The translations under genes were made by a program, and so were the position numbers. A stretch of 64,000 nucleotides of DNA from the NCBI GenBank assembly GCA_965196605.1, contig CBDAKK010000001.1:62001-126000 (forward strand), given 5' to 3'. The stretch comes from CBDAKK01 sp965196605. GTDB taxonomy: Bacteria; Spirochaetota; Spirochaetia; WTKD01; G963693115. Below, in pieces: positions 53,872 through 63,800 of the stretch (positions are counted from its first letter, which is position 1; the number at the start of each line of letters is the position of its first letter). The notes beneath the pieces were generated by a model. It did no database searches, was not told the DNA's origin, and was given only the letters and a program-made list of their open reading frames with translations.

Positions 53872-54729
53872 TTGTAGCGCCGGTGTACGGTCGCGTACGG
53901 CGTTATCTACCCTACTTATTGATACACCAATTATTAGCACATGAGGTAATGCATTTTGTATGAGTTCATGCGCGGCATGCATGGTAGCCCCCGTGGTTAT
54001 CACATCATCAAACAGCACAATTACTTTTATTCTTTGCATTCTCTTGTAGATTCTGCGCTTTAAGCGAAGTGCGTTTTGCATGTTTTGCCAACGTTGTGCG
54101 AGCTTCAACTCCTTTTGCATGCGCGAAGAAGTGCGCAGTAACACAGACTTATACTTGCAACCACGTAAAAACGCAAGATAGCGCGATATTTTTTTGGTGT
54201 GGCTAAAGCCTAAGTCTTTTTCGTGTTTTGGATGCGCCGGTACCGGTACAATGCAGAGGTTCTCACTGCTAACCTCAACATGCTTTTGTGTAAAAATAAG
54301 CGCTTCTTCCAAGGTTTCGCGCACCGCGTGTGCAAGCGCATAAAACATTATGTGCGCGCCTTTCTTTTTATAAGCCAAAAACAACATGCGTGTATTCTCA
54401 TTGTAAAGCCACGTGGAAAACATGCGGAGGACACGCGGGGTATGCGCCGTCTGTGTTTCATCTCGCTCAGCTGTAATGCCACGCACGGTTTTGCAAAACC
54501 TACACATATTACGCGCATCTAACAAAGCACCACAGAGACTGCAGTGTGCGCCGCAGTCTGCGTAAGAAACAAAGTTTTGAATAGAGGCTTGACACAAAGT
54601 ACCCGCACATTCTCGCGTGCACATAACACAAGAACACAACATGTGTAGCATGTGCGTCACGCGGTAATACGCACAAAAACAAAGACGAAGTATTTTTTTA
54701 TACCATAAGGCAATGCGCATGTTCTTCAC
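53833..54729 (-). CDS. comF: ComF-family phosphoribosyltransferase-like protein
   Basis: A 298-residue member of the ComF family, linked in other bacteria to DNA uptake or single-strand DNA handling. The N-terminal part has a Cys cluster (CGAHCSLCGALLDARNMCRFC) likely to bind zinc. The C-terminal part carries the phosphoribosyltransferase motif VIVLFDDVITTGATMHAA, preceded by VPVPAHPKHEKDLGFSHTKKISRYLA. The frame has no stop before the tRNA-Asn gene on the opposite strand. Its TAA (53833-53835) is antisense to anticodon bases 2-3 and the next base, so the last dozen residues are tRNA shadow. It lies 51 bases after mutS. Confidence 0.82.
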   Translation of the reverse strand: MKNMRIALWYKKILRLCFCAYYRVTHMLHMLCSCVMCTRECAGTLCQASIQNFVSYADCGAHCSLCGALLDARNMCRFCKTVRGITAERDETQTAHTPRVLRMFSTWLYNENTRMLFLAYKKKGAHIMFYALAHAVRETLEEALIFTQKHVEVSSENLCIVPVPAHPKHEKDLGFSHTKKISRYLAFLRGCKYKSVLLRTSSRMQKELKLAQRWQNMQNALRLKRRIYKRMQRIKVIVLFDDVITTGATMHAAHELIQNALPHVLIIGVSISRVDNAVRDRTPALQLPRLDSNQRPNG

Positions 54730-54780
54730 TACAAGTAGGAATACTCACGCGCGCGCGTGTTTGCTTGAGCTACTCTAAGC

Positions 54781-57486
54781 TTAGGAAGGTGAAGAGGGCA
54801 CTTTTAAAACACGTTCACAAACCTCGGCTAAAATAACGTGTGCCTGTAAGGGGCTTATCGAATGTATGGAAACATCGCGCAAGAGTAGGCGCAGTGCTTT
54901 ATATGTTTTCTCATATTCACTCGACTTTTGTGCATCATGAGTTTTGGTGGAGGCAAATAAGTCTTCTTGCCCCATTCCACCTTCATCATGCATGGTCTTC
55001 GTGTCATTTTCGCTGTCTTCTAAAAGAATGTCGTAGGCACGTGACAAAACACTCCGCGGCATGCCCGAGCGTTTTGCAACCTCTATGCCGTAAGAATTGT
55101 CTGCTATTCCTTCGGTTATTTTATGCGTAAAAACAATGTCATCGTTTTCATGCTTTACCGCGGCTATGGTACACGCCTGCATCTGCGCACGCTTAAGGTG
55201 TGCAACGTCGTGGTAATGCGTTGCAAAGAGCGTGAAAATGTTCTTGTCTAGCAAAAACTCCGCAACTGCTTGCGCAATGGCGGTACCGTCATGTACGCTG
55301 GTGCCACGACCAATTTCATCCATAATGACTAAACTTTTACTAGTCGCATTGTTCAAAATAAAGGCGGTTTCATTCATTTCTGTTAAGAATGTCGACTCAC
55401 CTTTTATAAGATTATCGGACGCGCCCACTCGGCAAAACACTTTATCAAAAATGCCACAAACCATGGACTCGGCAGGTACAAAACAGCCCATGTGTGCCAT
55501 GATGAGCATGAGCGCGTTTTGGCGTAAAAAGGTAGACTTGCCCGCCATATTAGGCCCTGTCAGCATTACAAAGCTTTTTTCTGTTGCACTTGCACCTGCG
55601 TTTTCTGAAATATGCGAGGTTCCACCCTTACAAGCAAGCTGAATATCGTTACTAATAAAACTGCCTTGCGTAAGCATGCGCTCAACGACAGGGTGTCGCC
55701 CACCTTGTATATGAAGCACATGTGAGTCGACAAACATGGGGCGCGTATACCCGTACTCACGCGCAACGTGAGCAAAAGCACTCAGCATGTCAATGTGCGC
55801 AATTGCTTGCGACATGGCGTGTATGGTGGTAGCCCACTGCGCTACGCTTTTGCACACGCGCTGAAAAATTGCCACTTCGTAGTCTAAGAGCGACTCCTGT
55901 GCATGCAGTATTTTTGATTCTATGCTTACCAAGACATCGGTTTTATAGCGGTCGGTGTTTTTCAATGTTTGACGTAGCACAAAGACGGGTGGAAGTTTGC
56001 CTCTCATGGAATGGGGGAATTCAAAGCAATAGCCAAAACTACTGTTGTATTTCAGCCGCAGAGGTGTCGCGCTACTTTCAGAAAGTTCTGCTACATAGTC
56101 GTCAAGCATCACATCCTCGTTTTGTTTTGTCTTACGGAGTTCATCCAACTCTGGGTCGTAGCCTTCCTTTACAACAGGCGCATCACCAAAATGCGTGGGC
56201 GGGTCTTCATATAAGGCACTGTGTATCAAGGTATGCGCCTCAACAATTGCGCCAATGTCCACCCCAGCAAAGATATGCGAAAATAACGCAGTGCATGCCT
56301 GCTCTTTTTCAACAAGCGTAGTATATGCTTCATGGGCGCAAACCAGACTCTGCCCTATGCGGTACAAGTCTTTTGGATGCGCCTTGTTCAAATAGACCCG
56401 CGTGAAAAGCCGCTCTATGTCGTAGACAGAACGCAAAACAGCGCGCACTTCTTGGAACTTGGTTTCATTCTGCAAAAAATATTCGACTACGTCGCATCTG
56501 CGCTCTATATCATGTTTAATTCGTAGCGGCATGCGTATGGAGTTTTTAAGCATGCGAGAACCCATAGAGGTTTGCGTTGCATCAATGGTACTAGCAAGTG
56601 AATAGCGCTCATCATTCTCACGCATGGTTGAAAAAAGCTCTAAGTGATATATTACGTTTGAGTCGAGTTCCAAGTGTTTTTCATGAGAGTAAAAAGAAAA
56701 CGAATGTATTTTAAAAGAAGTGGTAGGGATGGTGCTTTGCACATATTCTAAAAGCCCCCCTATGGCACAGAACATTTGTTCATTGCCTTTCTCAAGTGCC
56801 TTGAGAATTTTTGTGAGCATTTCTTCAGAATTAGAGCAGCGCCGTAAAAGCCTCCGTCCTTCTTCAGCGGTATAACTCCACACAGGACGTGTCGTAATAC
56901 ATGCGTCATGCACGGAAGCACTTAAGGACTTATACCACTTTTTGTCTAACGCCGACTCTGGCACTACAAGCTCACGGGGAGCAACTTGTCCTATAAGGCT
57001 GTAGATTGCCTGACTTGAGCATGAGCTTCCATAGACATACAACTCACCAATGGAAACATCAATCCATGCAGCATACAGCGCATCCGCATGCTCATAAAGC
57101 GCAAATAAATAATTGTTCTCTTTTTCTGATGAAAGATACGCAGCGTTGGTAACAGCACCGGGCGAAAGTATTTCTACAATATCTCGTTCTACAAGCGTGC
57201 CTTTTTCCACTGCGCTTACTTGATCGCACAAGGCAAGCTTTTGCCCATGCTCAAGCAAGGCGCGTATGTAGCGTTCTACGGACTGGGCAGGCACTCCACA
57301 CATGGATACGCCTTGCCTATGAGTAAGCGTTATTCCCAGTATTTGCGAAGCCTTAATTGCATCATCATAAAAGAATTCAAAAAAATCGCCAAGACGAAAC
57401 AAGAGCAAATGCTCCGATGATACTTTTTTCTTTGCCGCCTCATACTGTTTCATCATCGGCGTTCTGGAGACTGTGTCTACGGACAT
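54781..57486 (-). CDS. mutS: DNA mismatch repair protein MutS
   Basis: A 901-residue mismatch-recognition ATPase of the MutS1 family. The N-terminal mismatch-binding domain carries FRLGDFFEFFYDDA with the Phe-x-Glu region, GITLTHRQGVSMCGVPAQSVE. The clamp and lever domains follow. The ATPase has Walker A LTGPNMAGKSTFLRQNALM, signature STFLTEMNETAFILNNAT, Walker B LVIMDEIGRGTS and FATHYHDVAHL. A short variable linker and C-terminal dimerisation helix end the protein. Length is normal. It follows skp by 17 bases. The many small lesions elsewhere do not extend to this gene, which appears intact. Confidence 0.97.
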   Translation of the reverse strand: MSVDTVSRTPMMKQYEAAKKKVSSEHLLLFRLGDFFEFFYDDAIKASQILGITLTHRQGVSMCGVPAQSVERYIRALLEHGQKLALCDQVSAVEKGTLVERDIVEILSPGAVTNAAYLSSEKENNYLFALYEHADALYAAWIDVSIGELYVYGSSCSSQAIYSLIGQVAPRELVVPESALDKKWYKSLSASVHDACITTRPVWSYTAEEGRRLLRRCSNSEEMLTKILKALEKGNEQMFCAIGGLLEYVQSTIPTTSFKIHSFSFYSHEKHLELDSNVIYHLELFSTMRENDERYSLASTIDATQTSMGSRMLKNSIRMPLRIKHDIERRCDVVEYFLQNETKFQEVRAVLRSVYDIERLFTRVYLNKAHPKDLYRIGQSLVCAHEAYTTLVEKEQACTALFSHIFAGVDIGAIVEAHTLIHSALYEDPPTHFGDAPVVKEGYDPELDELRKTKQNEDVMLDDYVAELSESSATPLRLKYNSSFGYCFEFPHSMRGKLPPVFVLRQTLKNTDRYKTDVLVSIESKILHAQESLLDYEVAIFQRVCKSVAQWATTIHAMSQAIAHIDMLSAFAHVAREYGYTRPMFVDSHVLHIQGGRHPVVERMLTQGSFISNDIQLACKGGTSHISENAGASATEKSFVMLTGPNMAGKSTFLRQNALMLIMAHMGCFVPAESMVCGIFDKVFCRVGASDNLIKGESTFLTEMNETAFILNNATSKSLVIMDEIGRGTSVHDGTAIAQAVAEFLLDKNIFTLFATHYHDVAHLKRAQMQACTIAAVKHENDDIVFTHKITEGIADNSYGIEVAKRSGMPRSVLSRAYDILLEDSENDTKTMHDEGGMGQEDLFASTKTHDAQKSSEYEKTYKALRLLLRDVSIHSISPLQAHVILAEVCERVLKVPSSPS

Positions 57487-57503
57487 TGCGTGTAAGTGTT
57501 ACG

Positions 57504-58052
57504 TTAAGGATTTGTGTTTTTTTGAATGCGTTTTATAACATCATCGGTAATGTCAACAATGGGTGCCCACCATTGCAGACCATCGGTGTTGCTTTTGAAA
57601 ATGAGGGTATAGCCTTTTTCTTCAGCAACAACGGCAATCGCGTCCTGAAGGGTTTGCAAAAACTGCTTTGCAACGGGAGACTTGCTCCGTCGAATAAGGT
57701 CTTTTTGGCGTCTATTGCTCAAAGCTGTAATATAATCACTCATGCGATTTATTTCCTTATCGAGACTATCCGCTAACTTGTAATCCTTCTCCTTCAATGC
57801 CAGCACTTTCTTTCCTTTTACAAGATCCAGCTTATCTATCTCTTCATCAATTTCTGTTTGGTATTGCTTTTTTAACTGCTCTAAGTCACCATAGCCCCCC
57901 GCTTCTTTGGGAAATGCGGCATACAATTTTGGCACGTCAATAACACCTACTGTTGCAATCTGCTGAGCATAGGCCGAGGAAAACAATGCAAATAATATTA
58001 AGCTTATGCATACTACACGCCTTAAAGGGACAAGAAATAAAATTTTTTTCAT
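57504..58052 (-). CDS. skp: OmpH/Skp-family periplasmic chaperone
   Basis: A 182-residue exported protein (signal peptide RVVCISLILFALFSSAYAQ) with the OmpH/Skp opening IATVGVIDVPKLYAAFPKE, then a long charged coiled-coil region (residues about 55-130, LKKQYQTEIDEEIDKLDLVKG) and a closing beta segment TLIFKSNTDGLQWW. Skp trimers carry unfolded outer-membrane proteins through the periplasm to BamA. The ATG at 58052 has AAGGAG upstream; an in-frame TTG at 58058 is less likely. It lies directly after bamA; as I recall, the order TP0325-TP0328 in T. pallidum is the same. Confidence 0.92.
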   Translation of the reverse strand: MKKILFLVPLRRVVCISLILFALFSSAYAQQIATVGVIDVPKLYAAFPKEAGGYGDLEQLKKQYQTEIDEEIDKLDLVKGKKVLALKEKDYKLADSLDKEINRMSDYITALSNRRQKDLIRRSKSPVAKQFLQTLQDAIAVVAEEKGYTLIFKSNTDGLQWWAPIVDITDDVIKRIQKNTNP

Positions 58053-58080
58053 TGGCAAAAACTCCTTACAATACCTACAA

Positions 58081-60846
58081 TTAAAAATTCAACCCTATGC
58101 TGAATATAAGGTCTACGCCGCTTGCGTCACTGCGATCCTTCGATGCGGTGAGATTCCCCCGTTGCCACACTACATTGCTGTGCTCATCAAGCTTGAAGCG
58201 CTTTGCAAGGTAAAGCCGTATGGGGAACTGCGGTATAACAAACCTAAAGCCCGCCCCAGTTGTAAAGTAATACTTTTCAGGATCAAAGGTGTTTATTTGA
58301 TCGAGCTTTTCCCATAAGCCAGCTACTTCAAAAAAGCCGTCAAACCAAAAAACACGCTCTACAAGCGCCATGCGTAATTCAACCCATGAATTCCACGTTG
58401 CTTCCCCATTGTACACTGTCCAACCCCGAGCATTGTATATACCATTAAGACGTAGACGCTGATTGTATTGAGGACCATCACGCTCAAATGTTTTTCCTGA
58501 CGGGTAGTATATCTGCGGGAATATAGCGTCAAATGTGCTGTTGGCAGCCAACACCATTTTAAACGCCCAGTTTTCACCCACTTTCATATTCACAAGCGGC
58601 AGATGACCTTCTACAATGGTGTTGGACCTAATGTAGTGGCTATCTCCCAACAATATTCCACCATAAAAAGTAAAACGCTGACTTACAAAAATACCCGAAG
58701 TCGGTTCAAAGGACACATCACGACTATCGTAAAAACCCCGCATAGAAAGTGAATTATATATTTTCCAATTCTTTAAATTTCTACGCAACTGAAAACTAGC
58801 AGGACGATATATATCATCGTCATAGAGTACATAGTTGAATGTGGGACCAAAAGAAATAGTGGTTCCAAGTTTTCCAAATGGACTGTAATATGTGTACCCC
58901 GTACCGAGGTTGAAAAATATTGAAAAGTTATTGTAAAACATGCGCGAACTTGAAAGAAGACTGCTACGATTTCCAAAGTAGTCATAGTCGCGCTTAAGTT
59001 TATACCTTGATATTTCATCGGCACTAGGCGCAGAAAGTGATGATGTACCTCTTTGAAATGGGTCACCCGCCTTGTATTTTTTACCGTCATAAGAAGTATC
59101 TTCCGTAAATACATACTTGCCAGTAAGCGTATCTTGTGTCGCCCTATCTTTGCTATTCTTCATAAACGGGGCTTCAATATCTTGAAGAACATTGCTCACT
59201 TTTTCATGCTCAAACCCCACTGAAGCGGAAAGGGCAAATGGTGAATTGGCCACATAGGGATCAAGAAATGAAATACTCACAGATTGCTTTACAGGAGATG
59301 CAATAATTTTTGTGCTTAAGGCAAACCCTCTACCAAGCAAGTTTTTTTGATTCCATGAGAGAAAAAGACTGAGCGGAAATTCCGTAGACCCACCAAAGGT
59401 AGCGCCTATACGTATATCTCGAAATGGGTTTTCTTCCACATTGACGAGCACGTCAACAAGCCCCTCTGACTCACCAGGTTTTATTTCAGGCTCCACGGAC
59501 TTAAAATACCCCAGCGACACCAACCTATTCCTCGCAATTTGTATTTGACTAGCCGTCATAACAGAGCCACTGATAAAACCTAATTCACGGGTTATGACAT
59601 GCTCTTTTGTTTTTAAGTTACCTTGTATAATTATGTTGGAGATATGGGCCTGCCCATATTCTGTAATAGACACTACATATGATATTCTTGAGGTCTCTTC
59701 CCCGCGTTTTTCTTCGTAATCATAGCGATTAAAGAGAAACCCTTTATTTGCATAGAGAAACCGAATGCTATCAAAACCTCTTGTAAATTTTGTACCATCT
59801 GCTACCTCGCCCTCGGTTAAAGAAAACAAAGCATGTAATTCTTCATCGCTAAAAACCGTGTTACCCGTAAAGGTGATATCACCAAAGGTATATTGTGCAC
59901 CTTCTGAAATAACAAAGGTCAAGGTTATGCTTTGCATGTCATCCTCTTGCTTTTTGTCAACCAGCACATCAACGACCTGTGCATCAAGATAGCCTTTTTT
60001 CTTATATTCTTGTGTAATTTTCAACTTGTCATTCTCTACAGCAACGCTACTGTATATACCCTTATTGAATATAGCTTTCTTCTTTGAAGTCAGCTTACTC
60101 GCAAGTTTTTTAGATGAAAAAAGCGTGTTGCCGCTAAACAGCACATCTGTTATTGCAATACGACTCCCTTCAGTAATATAAAACTCAACAAACATTTTAT
60201 TTTTTCTATCGGGGTCTTCAAGGGTTTTAGCACTCACCTCTGCTTGGGAATATCCCTCGACAAAGTACTTTTGTTTTATCTCCTGCACAGCCACATCAAC
60301 TCTACTTTGACTTAGCAAGTCTCCATTTTTTAAAGTCATAGCACTCAGCAATATGCCCTTACCTAAGCGCAAATTTCCCAAAAATGTTATTTTAGAAATC
60401 GATGGATATTCTACAACAGTAAAAACGAGTACAAGCGCTCCGCTCGTAGCTCTCTGTGCTTCGGGCGTAACCTCTGTAAAAAATTCTAAGCTATACAATA
60501 AATTTTGCATTTCGTAGAGTAGCTCATATGTGAAATTTTGGTTTTTGTATTTAGACAAGACATTGAAAAGGTCAAACTTTTTTACTTTGACAAGCCCGCG
60601 AAAATCAAAAGCAGTTATAGCCTTTCCAATAAACCAATCGGGATCATCTACTTCCGCATCAGTTTCTTCAGTAGCACTAGGAAGTTCTGCAGTAGTACTC
60701 TCTACAGAAGAATCGAGCGCCGTGTCCTCTCTACCACCATCGCTAGAAGCATCTTGTGAAAAACCATGCGGAACAGTAAGCAAAAGCCCAAGCAAGCATA
60801 TGAGAGAAAGTGAAGAGTAAAAAGAAGAATAAATAAAATATTTCAT
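58081..60846 (-). CDS. bamA: Outer-membrane assembly factor BamA
   Basis: Central protein inserting beta-barrel proteins into the outer membrane, 921 residues. A signal peptide (LICLLGLLLTVPHGFSQ) is followed by an acidic, Ser/Thr-rich stretch (about 33-68) that is not part of usual BamA. POTRA repeats follow, for example ITAFDFRGLVKVKKFDLFNV, ISKITFLGNLRLGKGILLSA, FGDITFTGNTVFSDEELHA and ISNIIIQGNLKTKEHVITRE. The C-terminal 450 residues form the barrel, containing VYNGEATWNSWVELRMALV and ending in a terminal Phe (FSIGLNF), the barrel signal. It lies eight bases after tamB and 28 before skp, an envelope-assembly operon. Confidence 0.97.
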   Translation of the reverse strand: MKYFIYSSFYSSLSLICLLGLLLTVPHGFSQDASSDGGREDTALDSSVESTTAELPSATEETDAEVDDPDWFIGKAITAFDFRGLVKVKKFDLFNVLSKYKNQNFTYELLYEMQNLLYSLEFFTEVTPEAQRATSGALVLVFTVVEYPSISKITFLGNLRLGKGILLSAMTLKNGDLLSQSRVDVAVQEIKQKYFVEGYSQAEVSAKTLEDPDRKNKMFVEFYITEGSRIAITDVLFSGNTLFSSKKLASKLTSKKKAIFNKGIYSSVAVENDKLKITQEYKKKGYLDAQVVDVLVDKKQEDDMQSITLTFVISEGAQYTFGDITFTGNTVFSDEELHALFSLTEGEVADGTKFTRGFDSIRFLYANKGFLFNRYDYEEKRGEETSRISYVVSITEYGQAHISNIIIQGNLKTKEHVITRELGFISGSVMTASQIQIARNRLVSLGYFKSVEPEIKPGESEGLVDVLVNVEENPFRDIRIGATFGGSTEFPLSLFLSWNQKNLLGRGFALSTKIIASPVKQSVSISFLDPYVANSPFALSASVGFEHEKVSNVLQDIEAPFMKNSKDRATQDTLTGKYVFTEDTSYDGKKYKAGDPFQRGTSSLSAPSADEISRYKLKRDYDYFGNRSSLLSSSRMFYNNFSIFFNLGTGYTYYSPFGKLGTTISFGPTFNYVLYDDDIYRPASFQLRRNLKNWKIYNSLSMRGFYDSRDVSFEPTSGIFVSQRFTFYGGILLGDSHYIRSNTIVEGHLPLVNMKVGENWAFKMVLAANSTFDAIFPQIYYPSGKTFERDGPQYNQRLRLNGIYNARGWTVYNGEATWNSWVELRMALVERVFWFDGFFEVAGLWEKLDQINTFDPEKYYFTTGAGFRFVIPQFPIRLYLAKRFKLDEHSNVVWQRGNLTASKDRSDASGVDLIFSIGLNF

Positions 60847-60854
60847 GCTGTATC

Positions 60855-63800
60855 CTAATATTGTAGTTGATATGAGATTGTAAGAAAACTTACCGGCAGC
60901 GACTGTATTTGATTAAATAAAAGCGTTGGGTCAAAAGACCAACGAACATTAAATATCGGTGTTGGCAATTCAACATTGAAAACAGTATTTACCCCTATAG
61001 TAGGCATGGTATGAAAGTTTCCCGTATTTGTAAATAGCGAATTATTGTTTATCTTAAGTGCAAAACTTAGATACAAATCCTTTACGTATTTCCCTATCTC
61101 AAGAGACGAACCTGTAAAAAAATACGGTATAGCATCAAGAAAAGCACTAGACTGTAAGCCCTGACGAAAAGCCGCTTCTCTATCAAGGGAATATTCAAGA
61201 ATTCTTTGGGCAATTTTTGTATTAAATGCAATGTAGTCTAACTGCAGGGAACGCCTGAGGAGTTGTTCAAATCGAGAAAATACTCCAATATTAGACAGCG
61301 GGTCACTAAAATTTACAAGACCGGTAAGCAATTTTCCACTATCTGAATTGTTTGTGCTCGAATATTCACTTGCTCTTTGCTGGGCATCATTCGCAATGAT
61401 ACCCGCTATTTCTGAAGAAGCCAAGGAGGGATTCGCCGTGATTTCGACATCCATGTTTAAAACAGGAGTGTTCTCTGCAACAAGCTGAAGGGTATACCTA
61501 TTTCCTCGATAATATTCTCGGCGCTGTCCTCTCAAATTTACAAGATACGGATTACTCACGGGATTTTCATCATTAAAAATGATGCGGGCATTGGTGATGG
61601 TAAAACCCTTGTTAAAATAATACACTTGCCCTCCATCTACTGCTACCGTACCATTCGTGCGTAAGTTCTGCGTGTCTCCTTCATACTCAAAACGCAATTC
61701 TTGATTATTCGCGAGATATCCTCGCAAAATAGGAAAATTAATTGTGGGCATGATAAATACAACGCCACGATGAGAATGCACCGTAATGTCAACCGAAAAC
61801 CCTTTGGCTCTTTCCAAATTCTTTTGCACTACTTGTCCACTTTCAAATACCACATCGGTATTGCCCAAATATACATCACCACGTATTTCAACTGCAGGAG
61901 ATGGATTAGTCGTCACTACAGTAACATCGCCATGCACCATCCCAGTAAGATTGACCTTTCCTATAGAAAGTTTCTTAACTTGAACAGAATGTCGCTCATC
62001 AATATGAACATTAATGGTAAAATCCTGAATGCTATTATTTACCAAACGTCCTTTCGCAATAACCCCAATGCGCCCTGAACCAATATTCACTCTTGTGTTT
62101 GCAATGCTTATATTGTTTTCAGAAAACAAAACCATGGTTTTAGGTACAATAATGGTTTTAGAAAATATAGTGGTGCGAAATTCTGTGTTACGCGCTTGCA
62201 AAAAACCATAGTATGCAGGTGATGATGGAGTTCCCCTCACAGAAAGCCTGCCCGTAACATTAAGTTTTTGTATGCTGCTACTACCAAATTGCTCCAACAA
62301 GGGGGCAAAGTTTGCTTTTATAACACGCATATTGAGATCAACAATATCAGGCAGCACGCTACCATTGAGTGTTATATAAAAAGATGTATTTTCATCACCG
62401 AGACGTGCATCAATCATTCCATTGTTTCTCTTGATAAGAAAAAAACGATTCTTTTCTTCAAAAATAGAAAAGACTTCTTCAGTATTCTCTACAGTCAAGG
62501 CATATTTGTGACCTACATCTTGTTTGCCGCTGCTTTGTGAGTAATATACTTCGGTAGTAAGTCGCCCGCTAAATTGAGGAACAACGCGCTTGCCAAGATT
62601 CGCGTACGTTAATTTTTCCTTAGTAGCAAGATCAAGAGTACCCTTAAGCAAAATATTTGCGTTTCTATCAGAAGAAACACCATAAGTTCCGAAAACATTT
62701 TGTGCGTCTTGCATGCGTAAATCGTATACATATAAACGCATGGAATTTCTTGTGACAAGAATATCGCGGAATGAGAAAAGTCCATTCTTATAATTCACGG
62801 AACCTGAAAATATAATAGGAACATTATCGACTGCAACACTACTATTCTGTGCAGATATTGTATATTCCGACAAATTGTTTACTGCAGTAAAATCAAAATT
62901 CACAAGCCCCGACACTTTAGGAAAAAACAACTGAGTATCGATATTTCTTAAAGACACATACATTGTCTTTGCGTTCGTATCGTAACTTCCATGTACAAAT
63001 TCATGTGAAGTATCCTTAGCATTCGTTTGCTTACGTAACGAAACACGCCACAATCCATTTTCCTTTTTAATTTCTCCGTGCGCTTTTATTGCTTTTTTTG
63101 AGGATGCGAGATGAAAAGACGCAATGCGTATTTCATCATTTACAAAGCGGAACTTTGTTTTTGCAAATTGCTTTGTATGCTCTCGCGCCACATGAAGCGC
63201 TCCATCAAATTGCGTAATAGCATTTTCATGGTAAACAGCACTCACTGAAGTGTCTTGTACTCTGAGGTTGGCGAAGGGAAGCAACAGCGTTTTTATGTCA
63301 AGATCTATACGCTTTGCCGCAGTTTGATTGCCAAAGCTCTGCACAGAAAGCGCTGCCTTTTTATTAACGGCAAGCTTCCATGTAGGCGCATTGCTATCCT
63401 TGCCTATAACAGAACCTTGCAAAGAATACTCAAGTGCTTTCTTATGCGTAGAATTTTTCACACGCACAAGCATTGCTAAGGTAGATGCAGCACTATCATA
63501 TTCCCCATCAGCAGTTACAACAGTATTGTACACTGTGGGAAGTTTCAATGATGCGTTTTTTACGCTCCACACCCCCGCGGAATATACGCCAACAAGGTGT
63601 GCACGAAAATTCTCTTGTTTCACGGACGACAATGCAAGTGTATACTCGGCTGCGCTCATAAAAGCATGAGCCGAGGGATATATGGCAATCTTCCCCCCCG
63701 CCTCTAGGTCATCAAACACATCATGCAAAGGCTTTTGGTACACATGAGGAAGCAAGGCAGCTATAAACTTCACAGGTATATTTTGCAGTATTACGTGCCA

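Noticed and set aside
60855..63773. tamB as a complete gene starting at 63773
   Set aside because: The start there is a GTG inside a frame that stays open to the window edge with protein-like sequence.
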